A DNA stretch of 64,000 nt from Clostridium akagii DSM 12554. GTDB lineage: Bacteria > Bacillota > Clostridia > Clostridiales > Clostridiaceae. The DNA is taken from NCBI RefSeq assembly GCF_000686725.1, contig NZ_JMLK01000007.1, positions 248,001 through 312,000 on the forward strand, given 5' to 3'. Below, piece after piece: positions 8,358-17,574 of this stretch (position 1 is the stretch's first letter; the number at the start of each line of letters is the position of its first letter). Below the pieces are notes generated by a model. It ran no database searches. It was not told the DNA's origin and worked only from the letters and a program-made list of their open reading frames with translations. The position numbers were made by a program, and so were the translations under genes.

Positions 8358-8738
8358 TGTGGCAACATCTTTGTAAACCTATCGGTTGCCGTGGCGGTGG
8401 TTCTGTTTATTTAACAGTTTGATACTTACACTGTAACCATTGGGTATATTCATCAGTATTTTAAATGCAAGCAGATATTGTCTCTGAATCAAAGATAAAA
8501 ATGGTTATTTATATTGGTAATTCTTAAATTGTTATGAATACCCCTTTTTCTATTCTGTTAAGGAACCCAATAAATTTGATTTTACAAGTTTTTGTTGACT
8601 AGTCAACTTAAATAAAGGTAGTGATAACTATAGAAAAAGAAAGCATGCAATTCATAATGATCAATAGTAAGATTTATAGAAACACACAAATTTATTTGGA
8701 TAAGTTTCTAAAAGAGTATGACTAATTAGGAGATCTTG
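8358..8738. other. Non-coding or decayed stretch before repeat copy 2
   Basis: No intact gene is seen. GTTGACTAGTCAAC at 8594-8607 is a perfect 14-bp palindrome that may be an orphan operator. A 34-codon open frame (8621-8725, ending DKFLKEYD) follows; it reads like the tail of a lost protein but I do not recognise it. Confidence 0.4.
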
Positions 8739-8855
8739 TCCACGTTTATAGGAATTCCTTTAATACCTGTGAAAGTTGCGGCATTGATTTGGATTGTCAT
8801 GATAATAATCACCTCTATATAAGTGATTATTGACAAAAATATTATTGTTAAATCA
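8739..8855. repeat. 117-bp perfect direct repeat, copy 2 (displaced comM start)
   Basis: Identical to 4694-4810. Here the comM start codon and first codons lead leftward into unrelated DNA, so this copy is not functional. Removing 4,045 bp between the copies would rejoin comM with the tetR gene as direct, divergent neighbours. Confidence 0.97.
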
Positions 8856-8892
8856 TTGTATTAAAAAGAAATTTCAATGTGCAAATACCATA

Positions 8893-8937
8893 TTGATTTT
8901 AATCTCATAATATGGTACATTATGAATGATCCATTCA
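8893..8937 (+). promoter_or_regulatory. Promoter and TetR-type operator upstream of tetR
   Basis: TTGATT (8893-8898), 17 bp, then extended -10 TGGTACATT (hexamer 8916-8921). Immediately downstream TGAATG-ATC-CATTCA (8923-8937) is a perfect 15-bp palindrome of TetR-operator size placed at the expected transcription start, which suggests self-repression. Confidence 0.6.
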
Positions 8938-8960
8938 TTCTAAAGAACGGAAGTGATAAT

Positions 8961-9629
8961 ATGGTTGATCTACGATTGGAAAGAGTATGTGAAGAAGCAA
9001 GTAAATTATTTATAAGCAAGGGTTATGCAAGAACACAAATTAACTATATAGCTAATGCTGCAGGCATATCAGTAGGTTCAATTTACACCTTGTTTACAAG
9101 TAAAAAGGCTATTTTTGATTTTGTGTTAAAATGTATTATTGATGGTAATTATATGGGAAATAATATGGCGCTACCAATTAAAGAGAGTGACTTTGCCTCA
9201 TTGGATGGTGAAATTTTAAATGTTTGTAAAGAACTTAGTGAGAACTTTGAAAAACATATATTGGATGGTGACGATTCCTATGATTTTAAGCAAATGATAT
9301 CGGATGTATTTGACATTATTTCAAGATACGGAGTAGCATTTTTGATTTTTCAAAGCAATGGTTCAGATTCAGGTGTATTGTATGCATATTATGTACAATT
9401 CAGAAAACTGTTTTGTGAAAATGTAGAGAAATATGTTTATAACTTTATGGAAAAAGGTGAAATTCGTAGATGTGAATTTCCAGAGCATCATGCAAGACTT
9501 ATTCTTGAAACATTGTCATGGTGGGGTATGCATGTTAAATATGATGCTTTTGAAACAAATACGGGAATATCACAGGATGTATCCAAAAATGTAGCTATGG
9601 ATGCTCTTTTACATGCATATACTATTTAA
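8961..9629 (+). CDS. TetR-family transcriptional regulator
   Basis: A 222-aa protein with a TetR N-terminal domain: FISKGYARTQINYIANAAGI then SVGSIYTLFTSKKAIFDFVL. The ligand domain is not diagnostic. I chose ATG 8961 (GGAAG upstream) rather than the longer frame from 8877, which would run over the promoter and operator. It precedes the acyltransferase-like gene by 50 bp and probably controls it. Confidence 0.87.
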   Translation: MVDLRLERVCEEASKLFISKGYARTQINYIANAAGISVGSIYTLFTSKKAIFDFVLKCIIDGNYMGNNMALPIKESDFASLDGEILNVCKELSENFEKHILDGDDSYDFKQMISDVFDIISRYGVAFLIFQSNGSDSGVLYAYYVQFRKLFCENVEKYVYNFMEKGEIRRCEFPEHHARLILETLSWWGMHVKYDAFETNTGISQDVSKNVAMDALLHAYTI

Positions 9630-9679
9630 ATTAAATAATATTGCTAGTTACTGTGAGTGAGGCAAAGGAGGTTATTATT

Positions 9680-10951
9680 ATGCGATTTAAAGCAGAAATT
9701 TTTGATAAGCTTCAATTTTTATTTGAAACCTATAAATTCAATGACCATCAACTTCATTGCGTGATGAAGTTTGATAATAAAGTTCAAAAGGATATTATGG
9801 AAAAAGCTTTAACTTTAATGTTTCAGGTTGTTCCTATTCTTGGAAGCGCTTTTGTAGAAGATAGTGTAGAGCCTTATTGGGAAAAAGTAGAGGTTTCTAA
9901 TTTTAAAGATATATTAACTATTGTAGAGAATGAAGAGGATTTTAACAACTTTATTACCTCTAGGACCAATGAATTTAGTGGGCCTCAAATGAAGGCTTGT
10001 ATTTACAGTTCAAGTAAGGATTCATTAGCAGTCATTATGAATCATATGATTTGTGATGCTGCAGGTTTTAAGGAATATATGTATTTGTTAAGTGATTTAT
10101 ATTCAAAGCTTATAGAGGATTTTAATTACGTACCAGATCATCTGTTTAATGGTGATAGAAGCCTCAAACGAATTAACCAGAAATTTTCATTAAAGGAAAA
10201 GATAAATGTTTTGTTATTGCAAAATAAAGAAAGTAATAAATCTAGTGATTATAAGTTTCCATTAAGCCAAGGTAAAGATGTTAAACCATTTATTGTTACC
10301 AATAAAATATCTCAGATTAGATTTCTTACCATTAAAGAATATTGTAAAAAATACAAAGTCACAATAAATGATGTGGCTCTTGCTGGATTATATAGAGCAC
10401 TTTACAAGATGCTAAGGTTAGATAACAATAGCGAGCTTAACGTCCCAATAATGGTGGATATGCGTAGAAATCTAAAGGTTAAAAACATGGATGCAATTTG
10501 TAATTTGGCCTCCACTGCTATTACTCATATTGATTATGATATAAATGACAATTTCACTGCAACTGTTATGAAAGTCAATAATGATATGAATTTGAAAAAG
10601 ACTAGGTTTATTGGACTTAATGGGTTCGTAAAGTTGTCTTTAATTTTCAGAATTTTTAAGTACAATAGAATTAAAAAAATGATGAAAAATTTATTTAAAA
10701 ATCCTTTAATTGGAATGACAAATATAGGAATTCTAGATTGTAAAAAACTAATATTTGAAGACTCATCGATAGATGAAGCTTTTATGTGCGGCTCAATAAA
10801 ATACAAACCATATTTTCAAGTAGCTTTGACAAGTTTTAAAGATACCATAACTTTCAGCACAAATTTATATGGTAACGCTGAGGATAAAAAAATAATTGAA
10901 GAATTTTTGAATTTACTTGTAAGTGAACTTCCTAATAATTTTATCAAGTAA
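9680..10951 (+). CDS. Condensation-domain-like acyltransferase
   Basis: A 423-aa protein of the CoA-dependent acyltransferase superfamily (NRPS condensation, PapA and alcohol-acetyltransferase relatives). The HxxxD catalytic motif appears as NHMICDAAG (about residues 123-131) and a second family segment as VPIMVDMRRNL. It may esterify an alcohol or lipid; the substrate is unknown. Start ATG 9680 has AAAGGAGG upstream. Its stop overlaps the end of the convergent LysR gene by 8 bp. TetR-acyltransferase pairs of this kind are frequent in clostridia. Confidence 0.65.
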   Translation: MRFKAEIFDKLQFLFETYKFNDHQLHCVMKFDNKVQKDIMEKALTLMFQVVPILGSAFVEDSVEPYWEKVEVSNFKDILTIVENEEDFNNFITSRTNEFSGPQMKACIYSSSKDSLAVIMNHMICDAAGFKEYMYLLSDLYSKLIEDFNYVPDHLFNGDRSLKRINQKFSLKEKINVLLLQNKESNKSSDYKFPLSQGKDVKPFIVTNKISQIRFLTIKEYCKKYKVTINDVALAGLYRALYKMLRLDNNSELNVPIMVDMRRNLKVKNMDAICNLASTAITHIDYDINDNFTATVMKVNNDMNLKKTRFIGLNGFVKLSLIFRIFKYNRIKKMMKNLFKNPLIGMTNIGILDCKKLIFEDSSIDEAFMCGSIKYKPYFQVALTSFKDTITFSTNLYGNAEDKKIIEEFLNLLVSELPNNFIK

Positions 10952-11831
10952 AATTATCAATAATAGAGATGAAATTGTTAACTAGTTGTGACCTAGTTTC
11001 ATTTTTACGTGTGCAAATAACAATTTCATTTTTAAGATTGATGTTTTCAACATAAATTCTTGATAATTTGCCTGTATAAGCAAGTTCTTTAACCCCTATA
11101 GAAGAACAAAAAGTCACCCCATAACCGGCCATTGAAGCCACAAGTGTTTCATGTAATCCATTAAATTCAAGTGCTATGTTAGGTAAAGAAAGACCAAATG
11201 TGTGGCAGATGGATTCCAAACGTGTTCTCAAATAACTTCCTTTTTCTCTCATTATAAATGATTCCAACATAATATCACTTAGGCTAACTTTTTTATTAGC
11301 GTATTTATGATTAGGAGCAGATACAAACCATATATCATCTTCTATTATTTTATATGTATCTATTTTGGCTGTATAATTAATTGCCCCACCACCAAGAATT
11401 GCTATATCTGATTTATAGCTAATAAGATTATCAATTGCGTCATTAGTATTCATTGTTGTAATATCAATGTTTATACTTTCATTGTGTTTTTTAAAGCAAG
11501 CTGCCCATTTAGGTATTAATAAGTTAGTTGAAACATAATTGCCAACTATTTTCAAAGTACCACTCTTACCTTGTATATAATCTTCTATATGTGTTTCTAT
11601 ACGGTTTTCCAGTTGAAAAATGAAACCTGCCTCCGCTACCAATTGTTTACCTATTTCAGTTAAACGAATTCCCCTGCCTTGATGCAAAAATAATGTTATG
11701 CCATTTTCTTTTTCAAATTTTTTAATTTGAGAAGTTATTGCGGGTTGACTAATTTTTAATTGCTCAGATGCAATAGTCACACTACCTGTCTTTGCTACTG
11801 TATAAAACAATCTTAATCCGTGTAAATTCAT
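10944..11831 (-). CDS. LysR-family transcriptional regulator
   Basis: A 295-aa LysR protein. The winged HTH is clear: MNLHGLRLFYTVAKTGSVT, SEQLKISQPAITSQIKKFE, then the wing with RGIRLTEIG. The C-terminal substrate-binding domain (about 90-295) is complete. It is divergent from the HD-domain gene, which is therefore a possible target. Family members are normally tetrameric activators that also limit their own expression. Confidence 0.9.
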   Translation of the reverse strand: MNLHGLRLFYTVAKTGSVTIASEQLKISQPAITSQIKKFEKENGITLFLHQGRGIRLTEIGKQLVAEAGFIFQLENRIETHIEDYIQGKSGTLKIVGNYVSTNLLIPKWAACFKKHNESINIDITTMNTNDAIDNLISYKSDIAILGGGAINYTAKIDTYKIIEDDIWFVSAPNHKYANKKVSLSDIMLESFIMREKGSYLRTRLESICHTFGLSLPNIALEFNGLHETLVASMAGYGVTFCSSIGVKELAYTGKLSRIYVENINLKNEIVICTRKNETRSQLVNNFISIIDNFT

Positions 11832-11937
11832 AATCTAACCTCATTCATATATTTTATTTATAAATATAACAATAACATATATTATACATACAAATGTTTT
11901 TCTTTTATACTATTTTTATAAGGGGGAGATGTCAATT

Positions 11938-12537
11938 ATGCAATATAAAAAAGATAAAGAGAGATTAAACCAAATACTTTTAACAAGTAAAAATATAAAA
12001 AACAATCAAGAAGAAATTCTTAAATTAGTTCCAGAGCTGATAATTTGTGTTGACTGTACTCAACTACACCCTAATCATATATATAATGTATATGAACACA
12101 TAGAGGAAACAGTAAATAAGGTAGATTTTAATTTAATACTAAAACTCACTACATTATTTCATGATATTGGAAAGCCATATAAAAAGGTTTTTGCTGATGG
12201 GGGTGAAAGATTTGGGGGGCATGGAGAAGTCAGTGAAATACTAGCAGGATTAATACTAAAAAGGCTTGAATATAATGATGACTTAATAGCAATAGTATGT
12301 AAACTTATAAAACACCATGACTTTAAGATAAGAGCTACAACAGAGGATATTTCTCAGGTTATTGAACTAATTGGACAAGCTAATATGTCATACCTTCTTG
12401 AGGTGCAAACTGCAGATTTATTATCTCATGCACCTAAATATTATAATGTTATGATACCTATATTGAGAAGTGTACAAAAAATTTATAAAAAGAACTTCAA
12501 TCATGAATTTAAAAAAATCATACCTTTATTGGTATGA
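11938..12537 (+). CDS. HD-domain phosphohydrolase
   Basis: A 199-aa protein with the HD metal-binding pattern: H in NVYEHIEETV, HD in LTTLFHDIGKPYKK, a downstream GHG, and a further HH in KLIKHHDFK, as in tRNA-nucleotidyltransferase-associated or (p)ppGpp-type HD hydrolases. The substrate is likely a nucleotide or phosphate ester. ATG 11938 lies 9 nt after GGGGGAG; ATG 11929 is too close to it. It faces the LysR gene across a short AT-rich intergenic region. Confidence 0.75.
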   Translation: MQYKKDKERLNQILLTSKNIKNNQEEILKLVPELIICVDCTQLHPNHIYNVYEHIEETVNKVDFNLILKLTTLFHDIGKPYKKVFADGGERFGGHGEVSEILAGLILKRLEYNDDLIAIVCKLIKHHDFKIRATTEDISQVIELIGQANMSYLLEVQTADLLSHAPKYYNVMIPILRSVQKIYKKNFNHEFKKIIPLLV

Positions 12538-12544
12538 TTTTCTT
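12515..12544 (+). terminator. Terminator of the HD-domain gene
   Basis: AAATCATACC and its complement GGTATGATTT flank a 6-nt loop and overlap the stop codon. T residues follow. A run of A before the stem would let it act on the opposite strand as well. Confidence 0.7.
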
Positions 12545-12607
12545 CGGAATAAAGGAATATTATAGTAATTAACTTTAAATAATAAATAAATGACAATATA
12601 TATTTAT

Positions 12608-13474
12608 TTAAATATTTTTCTTTATAAAATCAAGAGTTTTATCTATGACAGCTTTAGTTTCATCATTATTATCTAGTGCATCAAAAGAATGCCCACCGGT
12701 ATTGTGAACAATATAGTCAAATTTAATGTTACGCATCTTTGCAATTTTCATGAAATTATCTATTGATTCATTAACACCTTTAACTTTATCTTTAGCCGCC
12801 TTTACAATAAGTAAAGGTGGAAACTTATCATTCATAGCAGGAAGATAAGTTTCAGGATAATAGCTCACATATTCCTTATTAACAGCTTTTGTTCTAGTTT
12901 TAATATCAAGTAAGCCATAATAGGAGACAAGACATTTTATATAGTCAGGGGCATTTTTTATAAATTGGCTGACGTATAGACCGCCTAAGGAACATCCCCA
13001 AATACAAATCCTATCTTTATCTATATTCAGCTTCTCTGCATTTTCTCTAATATAAGTTATAGCATCAAAAATATCTTTTTTTATGTTAGAATTTTTAAAA
13101 TTAAAATTCATGTGGCTACGATTAAAAGTAACTCCTATGAAATCGTTGCTTGCTGCAAGTTTACCGTAGGAAACATATAAGTTCCAGTCCTTTGCATTTC
13201 CAACAAGTCTTTCTGGACCCTCTCCATGCAAAAAAACAATTGTTGGTAGTTTGGAGTCTTTACCTATCCCTGAAGGTCTGTAAACATCCATGGGTAGAAA
13301 TTTGAGTTCAGTATGTTTGTATATGATGTTCTTTGTAACATCTATTGATTTAGATTTATCAATATCATACAATAAATCCAGGTTAAAAATCCTACGAATA
13401 TACAACCTGTATGCTAGTACACAAAGAAAAATCAAAACAAAACAAAAAATTAAAGCTATTAAAAATAAATTCAC
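12608..13474 (-). CDS. Membrane-anchored alpha/beta-hydrolase
   Basis: A 288-aa protein with one N-terminal hydrophobic anchor (about 2-22) and a BD-FAE/dienelactone-type hydrolase domain. Visible motifs are the oxyanion strand FLHGEGPE, the nucleophile elbow GCSLGG, candidate acid in KAAKDKVKG and histidine in NTGGHSFDAL. It probably cleaves an ester near the membrane. The GTG at 13474 is 9 nt after GAGGG; a GTG at 13483 overlaps that site. It lies downstream of the merR gene, with its own MerR-type promoter between. Confidence 0.75.
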   Translation of the reverse strand: MNLFLIALIFCFVLIFLCVLAYRLYIRRIFNLDLLYDIDKSKSIDVTKNIIYKHTELKFLPMDVYRPSGIGKDSKLPTIVFLHGEGPERLVGNAKDWNLYVSYGKLAASNDFIGVTFNRSHMNFNFKNSNIKKDIFDAITYIRENAEKLNIDKDRICIWGCSLGGLYVSQFIKNAPDYIKCLVSYYGLLDIKTRTKAVNKEYVSYYPETYLPAMNDKFPPLLIVKAAKDKVKGVNESIDNFMKIAKMRNIKFDYIVHNTGGHSFDALDNNDETKAVIDKTLDFIKKNI

Positions 13475-13512
13475 ACTATCCACCCTCTTTATATAATTAT
13501 CTGAATAAGATA

Positions 13513-13544
13513 ATTATAAAGTATGTAGTATACTACAGTGTCAA
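13513..13544 (-). promoter_or_regulatory. MerR-type promoter with palindrome in a long spacer
   Basis: Minus strand: TTGACA (complement of 13539-13544), a 20-bp spacer, TATAAT (complement of 13513-13518). The spacer contains the perfect 14-bp palindrome TGTAGTATACTACA (13524-13537). An over-long spacer with a dyad is the hallmark of MerR-activated promoters. It should drive the hydrolase gene. Confidence 0.8.
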
Positions 13545-13549
13545 CATAT

Positions 13550-13933
13550 TTATTCACTTTTAAAATTATTCATAAACGCTCGTATGTGTGGACAGTTTAT
13601 TGCTCGCTTTTCATCGTTCTTAAGGCTTACAAGAGCTTTTTTCATCTCATCCAAACTTCCCATTTTTTTATCAATCAGGTCGGAAAAATAAGAAAAGCCT
13701 GTCGCTTTAGTCTCAGCAATATCAAACATTTCCTTAATTTCTTTAAGTGTAAATCCTGATTCTTTAGCATTTCTAATAAACTCAAGTTGGCTTAATACTG
13801 TTTCAGGATACAGTCTATATCCATTGTCTGACCTTACTATATTTTTAATAAGACCACTTGTTTCATAATATCTAATTGTTTCTGGATGAATATTAGCTAT
13901 TTTTGCAACTTGTCTCCTTAAGTAGTAATTCAT
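13550..13933 (-). CDS. MerR-family transcriptional regulator
   Basis: A 127-aa MerR regulator. The HTH reads RRQVAKIANIHPETIRYYE with the wing SDNGYRLY, followed by a long dimer helix. Only one cysteine is present near the C terminus (INCPHI), so a CadR/ZntR-type metal site looks incomplete and a metal ligand is doubtful. It lies 75 bp upstream of the hydrolase gene start, with a MerR-type promoter overlapping its own end, so the hydrolase is the clear target. Confidence 0.88.
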   Translation of the reverse strand: MNYYLRRQVAKIANIHPETIRYYETSGLIKNIVRSDNGYRLYPETVLSQLEFIRNAKESGFTLKEIKEMFDIAETKATGFSYFSDLIDKKMGSLDEMKKALVSLKNDEKRAINCPHIRAFMNNFKSE

Positions 13934-14036
13934 TTTTTTATCCCCTTTATAAATAAAAAAATAATTTAAATGTTAAAATTGTATATTTATAGATACGTAT
14001 TAAAAAAATTATACTATACTATTTGTTTGCTAAAAA

Positions 14037-14080
14037 GTTTTTCTTACAAATTTGTAAGAAAAACAATCAATTTGTAAGCA
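14037..14080. promoter_or_regulatory. 28-bp perfect palindrome plus direct repeat upstream of the ABC exporter
   Basis: Positions 14037-14064 form a perfect palindrome centred on AAATTT, with arms containing CTTACAAA/TTTGTAAG. TTTGTAAG occurs at 14051 and again at 14071, exactly 20 bp or two helical turns apart. It lies between divergent merR and the ABC operon and is a candidate site for the downstream response regulator. A role in merR control is equally possible. Confidence 0.6.
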
Positions 14081-14195
14081 AAGTGATATGGAGTAAAAAT
14101 GGGATATTAACTATACTAAATTTATGATGAGTATTTAAGTTAAAAGTTATGTTTATAAAAGAAATTATATTAAATTAGTTAGGAGAGTAATTCAT

Positions 14196-14882
14196 ATGGA
14201 GATATTAAGAGTAGAAAATCTAAACAAGTCTTATGGAAAATGTGATACAAAAGTAGAAGCACTTAAAAATATAAATTTATCAGTTAACAAGGGAGATTTT
14301 GTAGCAATAGTAGGTGCATCTGGTTCAGGTAAAAGCACACTGCTACATCTATTAGGAGGACTTGATAGACCAACCTCAGGCAAGGTAATTATTGATGGTG
14401 AAAGTATTTATGATTATAAAGAAGCAAGACTTGCTATTTTTAGAAGGAGAAAGGTTGGTTTTATATTTCAATTTTTTAATCTTATTCCAGTATTAGATGT
14501 AGAAGAGAATATAGCTCTTCCAGCGATAATGGATAATGATAAAGTTGATAAAGTCTATTTAGATGAAATAATTCATGTGCTTGGGCTGGATGATAGGAGA
14601 ACTCACCTACCTTCAGAACTTTCAGGTGGACAACAACAAAGGGTATCCATAGGACGCGCACTTTTAAACAAGCCTTCTATTATTTTTGCTGATGAACCTA
14701 CAGGAAATTTAGACAGTAAAAATTCAAGAGAAGTAATTGAGCTACTAAAATATACAGCGAAAAAATATAATCAAACATTAATTCTTATCACCCATGATGT
14801 TAATATTGCTGATTTAGCAGATAGAGCTATTACCGTAGAAGACGGTGCCATAGTTTCAGACAAATTTTTGAAGAATAAATAG
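14196..14882 (+). CDS. ABC transporter ATP-binding protein (MacB/LolD type)
   Basis: A 228-aa ATPase with all motifs: Walker A GASGSGKST, Q-loop FQFFNLIPVL, signature LSGGQQQR, Walker B IIFADEPTGNLDS and H-loop ITHD. The subfamily pairs with FtsX-like permeases for mechanotransmission or peptide/antibiotic export rather than classical import. ATG 14196 has AGGAG upstream. The permease follows after 17 bp, and a two-component system lies further on. Confidence 0.92.
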   Translation: MEILRVENLNKSYGKCDTKVEALKNINLSVNKGDFVAIVGASGSGKSTLLHLLGGLDRPTSGKVIIDGESIYDYKEARLAIFRRRKVGFIFQFFNLIPVLDVEENIALPAIMDNDKVDKVYLDEIIHVLGLDDRRTHLPSELSGGQQQRVSIGRALLNKPSIIFADEPTGNLDSKNSREVIELLKYTAKKYNQTLILITHDVNIADLADRAITVEDGAIVSDKFLKNK

Positions 14883-14899
14883 ATGGGGGCATAATTGTT

Positions 14900-17386
14900 A
14901 TGATACAAAGTTATAAGCAGTTAACAGGTAAATATCTTAAAGCAAATAAAAAACGGAGCGTCCTTACTATCATTGGTATAGTTTTATCGGTAGCACTTAT
15001 TGCGTCAATTGGTTTCTTTTTAAGTGGAATTCAAGCAGCAGAAGTAACTCAGTATAAAAATGAATATGGTTCTTGGCATGTGGAATTTAGAAACCTTAAC
15101 AGTAATCTTGCTACAAAGGTAAGAAGTAATCCTAAGGTGGAGAAAAGTGGACTTTTACAATTTAAGCCAGATATAAATCTTGGAAAAGGAGTAGTGCTTA
15201 CACCTAAAATTGCATCGGATAGTGCCCTAGAATTATTACCTTATAAAATAAAAGAAGGTAGACTTCCTAATAATAAAAATGAAGTTGTTGTGGAAAAATG
15301 GGCATCTAAGTATATTCAAAAAAATATTAAAATTGGAGATACAATCAAGCTGGACAATAAAAAATACAAGCTTGTGGGGTTATTAGAAGATAGTGAGCAG
15401 AGCCAAATGCAAAACAAAGGAATATTATTATCTAAGAGTAATGATCTGCCTATAAGTGGTTCAACTCTGCTCGCAGAAATCAGTTCAAAAACAAATTTAA
15501 AAAATGCTGTTAGCGAGCTTGATAGTTTAGCAGATAAAAAAACAGTAGATAATAATAGCCATGTTATTGACTTAGAAGGTGGAGGCAGTGATTCTATAAC
15601 TAAAGCATTGTTTGGAACGCTTGCAGTTGTGATTGCAATTGTTGTAATTGCGACTATTGCAGTAATATACAACTCTTTTCAAATAAGTGTTGTAGAAAGA
15701 TTAAAACAGTTTGGACTTTTAAGAGCAGTAGGAATGACACCACAGCAGCTAAGAAAAATGGTACTTAGAGAGGCTACAATTCTAGCAGCAATTGGTATAC
15801 CAATTGGACTACTCCTTGGTATTATAGCTATAAATGCAATCAAAATTGCATTTAAACTCATAGGTGCAGATACAGTTATGCCTATAGAAATTGCTATTTC
15901 TCCGGAAGTAATTTTAATTAGTACAGTAATTGGAATAGCATCGGTATACTTGTCAGCATTAGTACCTTCTTTCTTTGCGGGAAGAATTTCGCCTCTTGTA
16001 GCAATAAACAGTAGAACTTCTATAACTAAGGAAAAAATTAAGAGGAGTAAAAATAGAATCATAGGTAAAATTTTTGGATTTGAAGGTGGTTTAGCGGCAA
16101 AAAACATTAAAAGGAATAAAAAAAGGTATAGAATAACGGTGTTTTCCATAGTAATAAGTGTAGTTTTGTTTGTCACCTTTAAGTCTTTTATGGATATGAC
16201 TTTAAATTTAAATGGGAGCGACAATGAAGGTAAAAAAATACAGTTTTCAGTTGTTCAAAATAGGTCAAACTCTGACGAAAACAATGAAAATATTAGTAAT
16301 AATATTATAGACAATATAAGTAGATTAGATACAGTGAATAAAGTATATAGGGTGTATGGAGACTTTCCTTTTAAGGAATACATGGATAGCAGTAAGGAAA
16401 TAGAACAAGTAAAGGCTTATCCTGATTTGTATAAAAAAGAAAAACTAAATGGAGAAGAAAAAACCATGTTTGATGGCGGGAGGGTCTCAATATATGATGA
16501 TAATTCTATGGAAGAGGCTAAGAAATATGTAGAGGCAGGAAAAATAGATATATCTAAATTAAACGATGAAAATGGAGTTATTGTCGTTAATAAAAATTAT
16601 GTAATTAATGAGAAAACAGGCAAAACATACTCTGGGCCTATTACCAATCTAAAGGTAGGGGACGTGATAGAACTTAAGAATTTATTAGATGGAAACAATA
16701 GAGAAAGTTCAGTAAAAAAGGTTAAAGTATTAGCAATTCTTAAAGATGACCCGTTTCAATCAACTTATCAAAATAGAGGAATCACTATTTTTACAACTGA
16801 AAAAGTTCTAAAAAATCTAACTGGGGAGGCACAGATTCAACCAGCATCTTTAAATATTGAAATTAAAGATGTAAAATTAGAGGATAAAGCACAGAGTGAA
16901 ATTCAAGCTGCAATACAAGATAATCCTGCTCTTGGCACACTAAATATGATAGATGGAAATAGAAGAATCAAATCAACAATTCTAATGGTTGAAATATTAG
17001 TTTATGGTTTTATAATTGTTGTTTCTTTAATAAGTAGCGTAAATATAATAAACACACTTACAACCAATATTATACTTAGAAAAAGAGAATTCGCAGCACT
17101 TAAAGCCATAGGACTTACTCAAAAAGGCTTAAAAAAGATGATAGTACTAGAAGGGCTTTTATATGGAATAGTAGGAACTATATATGGTTCTATAATAGCA
17201 TCAGGTTTATCTTATCTAATGTATAGAAGCATTAGGGGAATACAAGATTTCCCGTGGAGTGTTCCATGGCCAGCTATAGCAATTGCTGGAGGGTCCGCAA
17301 TGATAATTGGATATTTGTCTGTACTTAGTCCTCTTGGAAGAATCAATAAAGAAAATATAATTGAGATTATTAGAGAAGACGGATAG
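14900..17386 (+). CDS. FtsX-like ABC transporter permease with two FtsX domains
   Basis: An 828-aa membrane protein: N-terminal TM helix (about 20-42), extracytoplasmic MacB-type domain (about 45-230), a first FtsX block of three helices (about 240-370), a fourth helix near 410, a second large outside domain (about 430-680), and a final FtsX block (about 690-825). This duplicated layout is seen in peptide-resistance and lipoprotein-type exporters. With the preceding ATPase it forms a complete transporter, and the downstream sensor-regulator pair suggests an antimicrobial-peptide or envelope-stress response. Confidence 0.88.
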   Translation: MIQSYKQLTGKYLKANKKRSVLTIIGIVLSVALIASIGFFLSGIQAAEVTQYKNEYGSWHVEFRNLNSNLATKVRSNPKVEKSGLLQFKPDINLGKGVVLTPKIASDSALELLPYKIKEGRLPNNKNEVVVEKWASKYIQKNIKIGDTIKLDNKKYKLVGLLEDSEQSQMQNKGILLSKSNDLPISGSTLLAEISSKTNLKNAVSELDSLADKKTVDNNSHVIDLEGGGSDSITKALFGTLAVVIAIVVIATIAVIYNSFQISVVERLKQFGLLRAVGMTPQQLRKMVLREATILAAIGIPIGLLLGIIAINAIKIAFKLIGADTVMPIEIAISPEVILISTVIGIASVYLSALVPSFFAGRISPLVAINSRTSITKEKIKRSKNRIIGKIFGFEGGLAAKNIKRNKKRYRITVFSIVISVVLFVTFKSFMDMTLNLNGSDNEGKKIQFSVVQNRSNSDENNENISNNIIDNISRLDTVNKVYRVYGDFPFKEYMDSSKEIEQVKAYPDLYKKEKLNGEEKTMFDGGRVSIYDDNSMEEAKKYVEAGKIDISKLNDENGVIVVNKNYVINEKTGKTYSGPITNLKVGDVIELKNLLDGNNRESSVKKVKVLAILKDDPFQSTYQNRGITIFTTEKVLKNLTGEAQIQPASLNIEIKDVKLEDKAQSEIQAAIQDNPALGTLNMIDGNRRIKSTILMVEILVYGFIIVVSLISSVNIINTLTTNIILRKREFAALKAIGLTQKGLKKMIVLEGLLYGIVGTIYGSIIASGLSYLMYRSIRGIQDFPWSVPWPAIAIAGGSAMIIGYLSVLSPLGRINKENIIEIIREDG

Positions 17387-17421
17387 GAAAAGCAGTTATC
17401 AGTTTTCAGGTAACAGTTAAG

Positions 17422-17466
17422 GAAGATGCAAACATATTTGTTTACACAAATGTATTTGTATCTTCT
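17422..17466 (+). terminator. Terminator of the ABC operon
   Basis: An imperfect 20-bp stem (GAAGATGCAAACATATTTGT against its near complement) with a TTAC loop, followed by a short T-rich stretch. It suggests that the two-component genes have their own promoter. Confidence 0.6.
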
Positions 17467-17574
17467 TTAATTTAAAATAATTAAACCTACCACATAAAGC
17501 ATATAACTTTTTTGTAGTTTTTATCTTTTATAGTGTAAAATGTAATTAGAAAGTTTTTGTGTGGGGGTTAATTT

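Noticed and set aside
8877-8960. N-terminal extension of the TetR regulator
   Set aside because: The extension would cover a good promoter and palindromic operator, and the ATG at 8961 has its own ribosome site.
15316-16224. Long minus-strand open frames inside the FtsX permease gene
   Set aside because: They lack ribosome sites and mirror the hydrophobic codon pattern of the real gene on the other strand.
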